This document shows, one piece after another, positions 1 through 9,544 of a stretch of 64,000 nt of DNA (position 1 is its first letter; every line of letters begins with the position of its first letter). The stretch is taken from assembly GCA_963966185.1 (NCBI GenBank), contig CAWZYM010000369.1:1385501-1449500 (forward strand), read 5' to 3'. Source of the DNA: Rhabditoides inermis. Lineage: Eukaryota > Nematoda > Chromadorea > Rhabditida > Rhabditidae. The position numbers were made by a program, and so were the translations under genes. Under the pieces are notes generated by a model. That model searched no databases. It was not told the DNA's origin and saw nothing but the letters and a program-made list of their open reading frames with translations.

Positions 1-574
1 GGAAAATGTTCGGTTTAACTCGCCTTGAAGAACCTCTGAACTTCTGCTAATAGGGTGAGTGCCCACGGATAAAATAAAAATGAATGTAAACAAAAAAACG
101 TAAACAATGTAAGCACTGTGTAATCGTATTTCGCAGTCGGGTTGGATCGCGCGGAAACGCTGGCATTAGAGAGCCCGGCGGACTTCGCGCGTTGCGCGGG
201 GTTATGGTTCGCGTATGATCTGCAAGCCCACAGGGGCGGCGGCGAGATAAAAGGACAACCGCTTCGCACAGGGGTCGCGGAGCGTTTCCATTTGTGCCGC
301 GCGCTGCTGCCTGCGAATCCACCCCGTGGCACTCGATCCATCATTGTATGTGTTGTAGCCATACTTTTTACCCAGTAAGCATTCAAAATCAAGTTTTTCA
401 TTGAGCAAAAAATTGGGGTTCGCCGGCGCGCACACCTCTCTCCGCAGAGAGAGGATGCACTTTCCAACACATAGTTTGGATCACAAGCAGTTATTGTGAT
501 ACTGTATATAAATTTCTATGAAACCCAATAAAAGTTTCAATGAAACCCTAATAAAAGCATTCATTATCTTTTGA
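1..574. other. No gene seen; local GC-rich patch
   Basis: No splice-bounded exon is visible. Positions 130-330 are markedly GC-rich against AT-rich flanks and give short overlapping open frames on both strands with no recognisable domain. I treat these as chance frames. Confidence 0.4.
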
Positions 575-865
575 AAGGTCTCGCAAAAAAAGTAGAGTTT
601 GTTCGTAATGCAACAACAGTTCATGCATTTTATCTATCAAAATAGTAAACAGATCTGCTCCAATTGTTGAACAGGAAATAGTCGATTAGGTCCCAACTCC
701 CAACGTCAACTCGCAATCGTGATACAGTTGTTTTATCATTTCAATTGAAAAAGAGCAGGTTTGTTGTTTGTTTACTATTTCGATTGATGCAACGCATGAG
801 CTTTTGTTGAATTACATCGAAGAAAACAAACTCTATTTTTTGTTAGCAGCGTTCTCTTTACCACA
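575..865. repeat. Diverged fold-back (palindromic) element
   Basis: The block around 583-670 is repeated as a degenerate inverted copy around 738-850; both contain a 'gttgaa', 'atgca', 'agcaggtttgtt' pattern. It is related to the better-preserved fold-backs at 29664-30121 and 31091-31601, which carry the same 'gagcaggtttgtt' core. No coding capacity is seen. Confidence 0.55.
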
Positions 866-931
866 TCACACAAATCTACTCTTTTCAGAACAACGTCGTG
901 CATTCTCCCAGTAATCAAGTAGCCGCTTACA

Positions 932-1224
932 ATGGAGTTCGATGCTGATGACTACTTCAAACTGACGCGTGCATCAGACAGTATGACACCAATTGTGGAA
1001 AAGTTGTACGAAAAGCTGAAGAAAACTTTATCCGCGCTGCTCAAAACGAATGAGGTAAAACGACTCCAAGCTTATGTTATATTAATATACACACTTTTCA
1101 GGCTGTGTTTTTTAATGTTTTCAGAGACAAGATACACAAGAAATACATACCCTACCGCACGACAATACAGCATCTTAACGATTTCTGGAGAAACAACGAT
1201 TATTTCAACAAGAAGGACGACTAG
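932..1224 (+). CDS. Small two-exon protein of unknown function (81 aa), DFWRNN family
   Basis: Exon 1 is 932-1054 and exon 2 is 1102-1224, separated by a 47-bp GT-AG intron at phase 0, giving 81 residues and a TAG stop. I chose the ATG at 932 because the frame from it is open to the donor. The protein starts MEFDADDYFKLT and ends HLNDFWRNNDYFNKKDD; it is charged, probably helical, and has no signal peptide or membrane span. A second copy at 20946-21240 keeps the same exon/intron layout and a near-identical C-terminus (PYQTTVQHLNDFWRNNGHF), where it follows an eIF4G-like MIF4G segment. That suggests this unit may be a broken-off exon pair of a larger gene. I do not recognise the domain. Confidence 0.6.
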
Positions 1225-1700
1225 GGAACACTGCTATGTTATGTATGGAATGTGTATTCGAGTAAAATCTTGATTGTTTTATGCTGTATTTTGGCCAGTA
1301 TTCACTAATCTCTGTTGTCTTCTTCTCACCTTTTTTGTTTTACGGCCAGAAAGCTCAGTGCACATTGACCATTGTCACACACCGCTTGAGCGCTATTCAA
1401 TTTGCTGGCCCCTGTTTGGTGTTTGTCGCCACTGCCATTGCCCCACGCACGCATCCGGCAGCCGATCGGCAATGAGTGTGGTTTCTGTGCGGGCGCATTC
1501 TCACTGACCGCGTGGCGCAGTGGCAAGAGAGATGCGTGCCGGTCTCGCACCCGGGTTCCCAACTTCTTTGCAACTTTTAGTGAAACACTAAGCTAAATGA
1601 TTCAAAACCATGTAGTTTATGTTTCATAATGAGCTCCGTCTATCCCTGGGAAGTTGGATATGATTTTTTCAAGAAACGAATATGATTCAAGGAGTTAAAG
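1225..1700. other. Intergenic; tRNA-derived SINE remnant near 1510-1562
   Basis: At 1510-1562 there is an A-box-like TGGCGCAGTGG followed about 35 bp later by a B-box-like GGGTTCCCAAC. The acceptor arms do not pair, so this is a SINE head rather than a tRNA gene. Nothing else is recognisable. Confidence 0.45.
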
Positions 1701-2154
1701 AGGTGGTCAGTCAAGCGGCCCTTTTCGGCCGATTTGGCGCAAATCGGCTAAAACAGCTGCAAAGCTCCTTTCTCGGGTATCCGTTGAGCTACAGAGCTCT
1801 AGTTTAGCGAAATCGAACGCTCGAACTGCACAGTTGGTTCCAGTTGAAAAAAAATCAGTTGTTCTGCTATCACACCCTCGATTTTGACCCCTTTAAGCGG
1901 TCGACGAGACTCTCATTTCTCATTTGCATATCCACGCGACCGGTCAGAAGGGGTCAAAATCAAGGGCGTGAAAGCAGGCCATCTGATTTTTTTCAACTGG
2001 AACCAACTGTGCAGTTGGATAGATCGTTAGTAGAGCGTTCGATTTCGCTAAACTAGAGCTCTGTAGCTCAACGGAGACCCGAGAAAGGAGCTTTGCAGCC
2101 GTTTTAGCCGATTCGCGCCGAATCGGCCGAAAAGGGCCGCTTGACTGACCACCT
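1701..2154. repeat. 454-bp near-perfect palindrome (fold-back element)
   Basis: The left arm begins aggtggtcagtcaagcggcc at 1701 and the right arm ends with its reverse complement at 2154. The arms match through the 'gcaaagctcctttctcgg', 'gagctctagtttagcgaaatc' and 'caactgtgcagttgg'-type segments, with a loop near 1920-1945. There is no clear target-site duplication and no ORF. It is probably a non-autonomous fold-back DNA transposon. Confidence 0.85.
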
Positions 2155-2504
2155 TTGTATAAGGTAGTCTGTAGACTCGAACGCTTGTTATGTTAACGTT
2201 CAGCGCTCTCCATGAAGGCACATTATCTTATCTCGCGTGTTCGTGCCACTTTCGTGTATCGCATCGAAAAAATGAAACATTTTTCATACACTCGTTTTGC
2301 AACTTGGCCTATTGACAAGATACTGTTGTTGGTCACTTCCTCCCTTCACACACACAATTTCTGACGTATAACAGTGTCTTGATGTCTTGATGATTTTCGT
2401 TCAAAGAGTGGGGGACGAGCCGATGGGGTCTCCAGAGGAAGTCTCCCCCAATCATCTCCCCCATATATAGTCGAATTGGATCCTATATGCCATCCGTGAC
2501 ATTT

Positions 2505-2640
2505 CACACGTTGTGCAGTTTTGTGCAACACAACATGTTTGTCATGAAATATCCAAAACGCTTCCATGAGTAGGAATCGAACCCGTGGACAGGTCGCTGT
2601 GATTGTGCGCTGACGGCGCACACTACCACTGCGCCATAGA
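2505..2640 (-). repeat. tRNA-derived SINE (copy 1)
   Basis: Read on the minus strand it has A box TGGCGCAGTGG, B box GGTTCGATTC and a tail containing GCGTTTTGGATATTT and a GTTGTGTTGCAC hairpin-like block. The 2757-2900 copy shares all of these in the opposite orientation. The acceptor-stem ends do not pair, so a functional tRNA is unlikely. Confidence 0.7.
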
Positions 2641-2756
2641 GGCAGTGGTTAAGATATCGAAGAGAGAGCCCATCTAGCTCTACTGGCCTCGTCAGTGTAC
2701 AATGATGAGAGATAACGAGCTAACATATTTGCGAAATTCAATGTCCTCTACGTATG

Positions 2757-2900
2757 AGCCTCAATGGCGCAGTGGTAGAGCGCGCCGCCAGCGCGCGATC
2801 GTTGCGAGCTGCCCAAGGGTTCGATTCACTCTCACAAAGCGTTTTGGATATTTGAAGACGTACACGTTGTGTTGCACGAAACTGCACAACATGTGAAATG
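2757..2900 (+). repeat. tRNA-derived SINE (copy 2)
   Basis: The order of boxes and tail is the same as in the 2505-2640 copy, in the opposite orientation. Because the two lie about 115 bp apart, the region can fold into a large hairpin. Both tails continue into 'tgacatttcac..tatagg' flanks, so they may be arms of one composite element. Confidence 0.7.
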
Positions 2901-2996
2901 TCACGGATGGCATATAGGAACCAACCCGACTATAAGAACACTGATAAGCCATGGCAGTCTGCCATACCGGGGGGGGGGGGGGCATAGAAAGAGAGA

Positions 2997-3926
2997 GGAA
3001 GGCGGATTTTCAGGATCACCCCTGTGAAGCCAATTTTCAGCCGATACTGAATTTGTTCAGAATGGTTCAATTAAAAAAAGAAGGAAGACGGAATGTTACT
3101 CGCTCGTCTCGATGAGAGAGTCGATGAACAATAAAAATCAAAGTTGGTTTCTCAAACGCAAAAGAACTGTAATTGCCTCATATGTACATTATGAGACTAT
3201 TTTATCGTTTTAGTTGATTCTAGAAAGTATTTTGACTTGCTAATCGGTATATTGTTTCTTCTATCATCATGCCGTCCGACGCAGTCGAAATACTGATCAA
3301 CAGGCCTACATATCCTCCGGTATGTCTGTAAATGAGTTTGTAATTTGATTTGCCAACAACGACATGTTACTACATATAGGCTGCTGATGTGTTTGATATA
3401 AAAACGAGTCAAATGCAGTAGATCTTCAGTCACTACTATGTCATTTTCATATACGCCATCTTTCCCATTCGCATCGATTGTTTCCCTGTCTTTTTTTGTT
3501 TCGTTTTTGTTTCCCCTGGTTGTTTCAGAAGATTCAGTTTTCGCTCTGATTAGCTCCATGTTAGCTTCACTTGTACGCGTGATAGCGGGCGCTTATTCCC
3601 CCTTATCGTGTCCTCGCCGCCGCCGTGATGCTAAGATAACAGGCCCCATTATGCTTTCACGCAAAGTTGGTTTCTCAAACGCAAAAGAACTGTGAAGGGT
3701 CAAAAGATTGTCTCATATGTACATATATTATGAGACTCTTTTATCGTTTTAGTTAACTCTAGAAAAAGTATTTTGACATGCTAATCGGTATATTGTTTTT
3801 TTTCTATAATCATGCCGTCCAACGCAGTCTGCTTAATTACATACTGATCAACAGGCCTACATATCCTCCGGTAGTACTGTAAACAAGAAAATCACGAAAG
3901 ACCTATATAACGAAAATCCGCCTTCC
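2997..3926. mobile_element. ~930-bp element with 15-bp terminal inverted repeats
   Basis: The left end GGAAGGCGGATTTTC and the right end GAAAATCCGCCTTCC are perfect 15-bp inverted repeats. Inside is a direct duplication, about 3144-3325 and 3663-3873, each containing 'ggtttctcaaacgcaaaag', 'tttatcgttttagtt' and 'caggcctacatatcctccgg'. No transposase ORF is present, so it is non-autonomous. A G-run (2968-2982) lies just outside the left end, and no target-site duplication is obvious. Confidence 0.65.
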
Positions 3927-4260
3927 ACTCCCTCCTTTTATTAGCCCTCCCCCCTATGGCATTTTTTGAAGTTTGCACTATTATAAAATAATCAGAAATT
4001 TGTTTCGTGACCTAGGACTTTGTCAGAGCTGTTTCGGAGCATCAAATACTTACACACTTAAGAGTTTGAATCAAAATCCAAGATGGTCACTTTTTCTATT
4101 GTCGGGAATAAAGTCCCGTCTTCTTATCTTTCGATTGCTGTTATCACTTATCTTGACAAACATTTCTCTGCCAGTCATCGGTGAAACCGTATCGATGTGT
4201 CTACACTTCTACCCAAAATCACTCATCTTTCTCAAAAAGGTATGAGTAAAAATACTTATT

Positions 4261-4582
4261 TTAAAGGTAGTGTACACTCTGAATTCCGAAATTGATTTAG
4301 CACAGGGATGTGAAAATTTTTTTGAAAACGACTCAGTTTTATCAATACAACTATTTGCTAAAAAAAGCAAGTTGGTGAAAATTGAGCGCAAAATGTATCA
4401 AAATGCAAAAATTGGTGCCACTTTGTGCCAATTTTCAATGTTCAACAGAATTTTCCACCGACTTATAGGTATCTCCGACACATATGTAGTTGCTTCGACA
4501 AAAGTACATCATTTTCAACATACATATTTTGACATCTCGGTCCTAACTCAACTACGAAGTTCAGAGTGTACACTCTCATTAA
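4261..4582. mobile_element. TTAA-flanked MITE 1
   Basis: The ends are TTAAAGG..AGTGTACACTCTGAA and TTCAGAGTGTACACTCTCATTAA. Inverted repeats of about 18 bp are bounded by TTAA on both sides. The short ORFs inside look random. Confidence 0.6.
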
Positions 4583-4939
4583 AGGAACAGTGGCGACGTA
4601 TTTTCGACTCGGAGTATTATAAAAAATCATATTAACCTAACGCATTTGCAGTTTTTGCGAAAGAACGACGATTCTGCGTTATTTTCGATTCTGCAACTGC
4701 CAAGAATGCAGCTCAAAATTTGAATTTCCCGCCAACACTTCACTGGATAAAATTGGGTCGGAGACGTAACCGCAAATGAACAACAGACTGTCACTTGTTT
4801 CATGGCTCAGTGCATGTGCGCTGCGTTGTGACCCTAATCTACGCGGGTTCGATTCCTGTCACTGCCAAATGTTTTGTTCGTGTGAAAATGAGTAGTTGTG
4901 GCAGGTCGTAGCAGAAATAAGTCGCCACTGTGCCTTTAA
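4579..4939. mobile_element. TTAA-flanked MITE 2 with tRNA-like insert
   Basis: The ends are TTAAAGGAACAGTGGCGAC and GTCGCCACTGTGCCTTTAA. It shares the TTAA of MITE 1 and abuts it directly. An inner segment at 4804-4870 looks tRNA-derived (A-box-like 'tggctcagtgc', B box GGTTCGATTCC). The same ends recur near 44515-44535, 52915-53260 and 56450. Confidence 0.65.
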
Positions 4940-5052
4940 GCGTACATTTTGCATTTTAAACCGTCGAGCTAATTTTTTTCTCAATAATTCACGTTTTTAT
5001 ACGTAACTATTGAGTTTTCCTTTTCTATTCTAGAAACAGAGTAATTCTATGT

Positions 5053-5439
5053 TCATACTATAGAGGACCAGGCACGTGGCAAAATGTTTCCGATGTTGTC
5101 AAAACTCCCAAAACTGGTAACATCCCCGGAGATCGCTTGTACATTGTCCAATTGCTTCGTTCCTGGGCTCGATCCACCGATCAGGATGTGAAGTACCCGT
5201 CTGTAAAATTTCTCATAGCGATATCGCTTTTCGGACCCATGAAAATTCTTTGAGAGAACTTTGGAAAGATCGGCAAACATTTCGCCGCGTGTCTGACAAC
5301 CTATGTATGTACAACGCGCGCAAGCATCGAGGCCAATTGCTTCAAAAGATAGGCGAGTAGTGCGCGTACTTTTGTCAGTGTATATTTCAGTCAATACCAA
5401 TTCGTTGGGGCTTGGGGCAGTTATCACACATAAAGTCAA
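5053..5439 (-). CDS. Hypothetical ORF, 128 aa
   Basis: An uninterrupted 128-codon minus-strand frame with an ATG and balanced composition, containing Cys-rich 'CARCTYIGCQTRGE' and a basic 'GSEKRYRYEKFYRR' stretch. No domain is recognised, no flanking exon was found, and no second copy was seen in the window. It could be a single-exon gene, a transposon-protein fragment or chance. Confidence 0.3.
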   Translation of the reverse strand: MTLCVITAPSPNELVLTEIYTDKSTRTTRLSFEAIGLDACARCTYIGCQTRGEMFADLSKVLSKNFHGSEKRYRYEKFYRRVLHILIGGSSPGTKQLDNVQAISGDVTSFGSFDNIGNILPRAWSSIV

Positions 5440-6384
5440 TCGATCGGTATATTCTGATATCGAATAGGTAAATAGGGCGTGAAGCCTCTCTTCGCCATCA
5501 GAATCAGTTTCACGCTATCTGATAGATAAGTACGCTATACAAATTGTGTCGCAAAACAAGATGTGATACGTATACTATGATTACTATAGTCATTATTGAA
5601 TAGTCATATATATCATTGAATAGTCATATATACTATAGTCATCATTCGGGCAAAGTTTGCTCTCAATAGGAGGTGTTTGGGCCAACAGTTTCCCATTGAA
5701 AACGAGGCTGTTCGAGGCTTGTTTGGACCTTCTTTGGACCACCCCGAACGATAGTTCAGGGTAAAAGTGCATTTAAGAGGACCCTTTTTTCGATATATCA
5801 TGGATTAAAGATACAGGGTCTTGTTCTGACGATTTTAATCGTTGATGTGTCTCGAAACGTTTATGCGTCTCTAAACGAAGGTTGAAAGTTATACGTGCGC
5901 GCGATAGATCAAAATAATCAGCAGAACGCATATTTTCCAATTCCCTCCACTCTGCGCTCTCTTCTTTTGGCGTGTCATCTCGTACTCTCTCGCAGATGCC
6001 ATCGGGAAAGGGCCGATGAGCGAACAGAAGATATCGAAAAGACTCCTGTATCTTCAATCCTATTTTCATACTTCAGTGAAATCATTTTATCACATTTACA
6101 ACACTGTGACTGTAGCAGAAGTACATTTTTCTTTCCAAATTGCACATATCATATCCAAAAAGTGATATCAAGATTTCGGTTGACTGACCAACTACGTCGG
6201 ATAATTCAAATTAGTGGCACATGATACATATTACAAAAACAAAAAAAAATCAGAAAAGAGTGAACAAACTGAAATATCACAGGTACTTGAGATATTCATG
6301 AAGATCGAACGGGGTATCAGACGTACGATACGTACTAGGGTACCACACGTACCAGGGTACCACACGTACCAGGGTACCAGACGA
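5440..6384. repeat. Repeat-bearing spacer; transposon copy and 3x short tandem repeat
   Basis: About 5885-6035 matches, in inverted orientation, about 56490-56640 (shared 'cgcatattttcaa', 'ctctgcgctctcttctt' and 'gccgatgagcg'-like blocks). At 6331-6382 a roughly 17-bp unit with core 'cacgtaccagggtac' is repeated three times, immediately downstream of the stop of the 6385 gene. 'gaatagtcatatata' is repeated near 5598-5640. Confidence 0.5.
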
Positions 6385-7377
6385 TCAGGGCACAATCTGA
6401 TCGCGAGGAATGACGATGAGCTCGACTGGAAACTCAGTCGGCACCACCTGGTCATCGTTCTCCTGCAATATACAAGATATTTTCGGCGCCGATAAATCGC
6501 CAATGAAAAATTCTTTCGTCTCGCGCTTTTTTGAGTTCTGGTTCTGAGTGGGGCATCAAGCTAACTCCAGCCAATGAGTTTCTCGAATGTTTTTAAAAAT
6601 TGCGTCCACTCATGCCACCGTTGTTCCTGTGACTTCAGTTCGTTTGCTACGGTGTAGATGACTAAACAAATAGGAACCCTACCTCGCTTGCGATCAAGAT
6701 TTGTTTTTATTGCTTAACATGTCCGCGCTGTACTACATTAGTTTTTTTGTTCCACTAATCTCGAAAAGACAAAACTTTAGTCATAAAGCTGGTCAAATGA
6801 AACCAACAGTGCGCAAGCCTTTTAAAAGTTGGATGGAAGAGTATCGTTAAAACTCGCTAAGAATCCGATAACGTCATATTGTTTTGCTTATTCAAAACAG
6901 TCCAACCTGATAAACAGTCCAATCTGATAATGCTTTTTTCAGTTTGCCGGTTACCATGTTCTGTACTCTTCATTTCCTTCTCCCCAGTATGCGTGGCCGC
7001 AGAAAAGTCAGTGAGTTTTCGTATTAGGAGCGGCGCGCGCAGCGCCGCCCCTTTGTTATGTATGATCTGTGGCGCGCGCAGCGCGCCACTCTTAATTTAC
7101 ACGCTACTTGGCTTCAACGTGTATTCGCATATCAGTGTTTTTGTTGTAAAAAGAAATGGTCATGTAATTAGGAATATTAAAGTTCAAACTATTTTACATG
7201 AGACATTCACGATCAAAGTGATTACATCTTTCTAATTGTTATTGAAGTCATTTTTTGAATCACCGTTTTTCATAAATAGGTTCATATAATTTGAGTACTT
7301 ACAATGCACTCCTCTTCGGAATAATCCTCGTCCTCGGATTCATCAAACACATCGTTTTCTTCGAAATCATGATGAGC
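6385..7377 (-). CDS. Acidic protein, 3' two exons (DQVVP family), 5' part not found
   Basis: Two minus-strand exons join in phase 0. The upstream one is 7303-7377 (25 codons, starting AHHDFEENDVFDES and strongly acidic); the terminal one is 6385-6462 (ENDDQVVPTEF to RDQIVP, then TGA). The acceptor TTTTTTTCAG and donor GTAAGTACT are strong for the first; the acceptor TATATTGCAG serves the second. A related terminal exon lies at 26319-26432 with the same DQVVP motif used twice. I do not recognise the family. The acidic character could suit a nuclear protein, but that is a guess. The start exon could not be placed above 7377. Confidence 0.45.
7025..7095. repeat. GC-palindrome fragment of the 30.6/34.4-kb repeat family
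   Basis: It contains two short GC palindromes (GGCGCGCGCAGCGCCGCC-like and GGCGCGCGCAGCGCGCC) separated by about 20 bp. The same terminal arrangement occurs at 30969-31021 and 34757-34810. Confidence 0.55.
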
Positions 7378-9045
7378 CTGAAAAAAATTGCGAAAGTATT
7401 GCGAACTCGTCTTATCAGCCAATTTTCATAAATCCGAATATGTAGAAAACGTATGATCCGTCCGTCTGCCTGTAAGTGACGCTCATGCGCTGCTCATATA
7501 GCCCAGGCGCAGACAGCGTGTGAGACGCGCCGGGTTTGCACTCTTTTCATAGGAGCATGTGATTGCGAAATCGTTTCGCCAACCCGCAACCAGGCGGAAT
7601 AGCGCCGTAGGCGCGACTCCGACTGGTAAAACCATAAAATGTAAAGCACAGTTGTTGCATGGCAATTTCAATTACGAGCATTTTCTTTTGTTGTTGCCAG
7701 GTCGTTGAAAAAAGCGTGACTACATTAGCGACATAGGTCGGAAAATAAGAATATTGTTCTGATGTTGTTAATTGTGAAATTTATATAGGGTGTTCTCCAC
7801 TTTCACGGTGCGCGAATCATCGGCGATCGGCCAGATGACGAAATGCCGAGTTTTTCACAAATCGAAGAAATTTCATGTTTTACGCCGAAAACACTGCAAT
7901 AATAATAATAATAATAATGATAATAAAAGTAATAAAAATGGTTTATCCATAAGCGCAGACAAAACACAAAAAAATACAAACTGGTGCGGAATGTACAAAG
8001 GTTTAGTGATTAGTGTTTAGTCTCCGGATGGGTCCTTGGAGGGTATTGCTCCCTATAGCAAAGCCTCATCCGGTGGGTAGCATCTTTCGAGAATCTTCTT
8101 CCTTCTTCCATATAGAGTATGCGGCCTTGATTCGTCTTCGAACGCGTGAGCCATATGGACCACGTTGCCTCTAACGTCGAACGTTCTCGAACTTCTCTCG
8201 ACCATTTGCATACTTGCTTACGGTTGATCCATTCGTCATCATCACGTTGCGAAATCCAAGAAATCCGTGAGTTACCCACTAGTGCGCTCCCAACAGGCTT
8301 ACTTGGCTTCTCCTTATCGTCTCACAGTGAACAGCTTCGGACATCGATCGATAACAATGACGTACTTCTTTTCCGGTCGCGGGTGCCGCCGTCGCCCTTC
8401 AGTTCGATTTCGAAATTGAAAAAAAATGAAATTGAAAAATTGAAAACGCGGACTCTATCAAAGCACCTTTCCCATGAAATGAAAAAAAAACTCTATCAAA
8501 TGACACTATCAAAGAACCTTCTCCCTAAAACTGGGTTTTGTAGCATGTGTAGGAAAAGAAGAGAGTTATTAAGTTTTCTAGATTTTACCTACTGAATAGC
8601 CTCAAAAACGTGGTTATCGAACGGTAACAAGAAAACTAAATCGGAATTCAAAAATCGAAAATCTAGAGTTCTATGGGACTGGGAATGTACACAAGATATC
8701 CAAAATTTGGAAAGTTTCATCAATGTTGGAAAGAGTTATTTAGCTCTGGAATATGGAGACTTCTGCTTCATTAGAATTACAAACCACTTTCATTTTTTTT
8801 TCTAAAATCAGATTGCAAAGCGCGTGAAAGGTCAATACGTATGTGTTTTGCATTTGTATTTCTTTCACTTTCCGTCTTTCTAACTATATTTTTCCAAGGT
8901 CTTTTTCACCTTATTTATGTTTCACTTATTTCCTCTCTCTCCCTCTCTCCCCCCTCTTTTCCTCTCTCTCTATCCCTCTCTTCCTCTCTCTCTCTCCCTC
9001 TCTCTCGTTTAATCTCACTATCTTCGAAGCAATAACTGCAACTAA
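7378..9045. other. No supported gene; scattered repeats
   Basis: There is an (AAT)n run near 7896-7925. An 89-codon minus-strand frame at 8010-8279 has no domain I recognise. Frames at 8146-8595 overlap AT-rich DNA and lack splice context. A CT-rich tract spans about 8935-9010. Confidence 0.4.
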
Positions 9046-9541
9046 TCAGAGACAGTACTATGCTCTCTTCTCTCGTTCTCGTCTACTCTTATACTTTCAC
9101 GTATGCTCCGTATGCAATAGTATGATAGAAAAAAGGAGTTTGATAGAGTTTGAAGAATTTGTTTGTTTGATCTTTACAAAACATTATAAGTTGGTTTGAT
9201 CTTTACAAAACATTATTTATTGACTAAACTTGTCTTGAAACACTTTCCTTGTCTTTTCCTACTTTCAACTCTTCATTTCGTCGTTATTCGCTGAAGATAG
9301 AAACTTTGTTATTTTTTCAACAAAATCAATCAATTAGTATTCTATTTACACATGTATCTATGGAAAAAAGATAGCACTCAAGACTAGTTCAGTCAATAGA
9401 TAATGTTTTGTAAAGATCAAACCATTTTCAAATTCTTCAAACTGTATCAAACTCCTTCTCTTTATCATACTACTGCATACGTAAAAGTGGAAAAGTAGAC
9501 GAGAGATAAGAGTAGACAGAAGAGAGCATAGTACTGTCCTT
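9046..9541. repeat. ~500-bp palindromic element
   Basis: The arms at about 9046-9200 and 9392-9541 are inverted copies sharing 'cagtactatgctctcttct', 'tatgcaatagtatgata' and 'gatctttacaaaacatta' segments. The right end is immediately followed by the retrotransposon at 9545. Confidence 0.75.
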
Positions 9542-9544
9542 AAA

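Noticed and set aside
1..470. 151-codon minus-strand ORF
   Set aside because: No domain or splice context; several overlapping frames in a GC-rich patch suggest chance.
2757..2830. tRNA genes at 2.6, 2.8, 4.8, 22.2 and 32.2 kb
   Set aside because: Pol III boxes are present but acceptor stems do not pair and SINE-like tails follow; tRNA-derived SINEs fit better.
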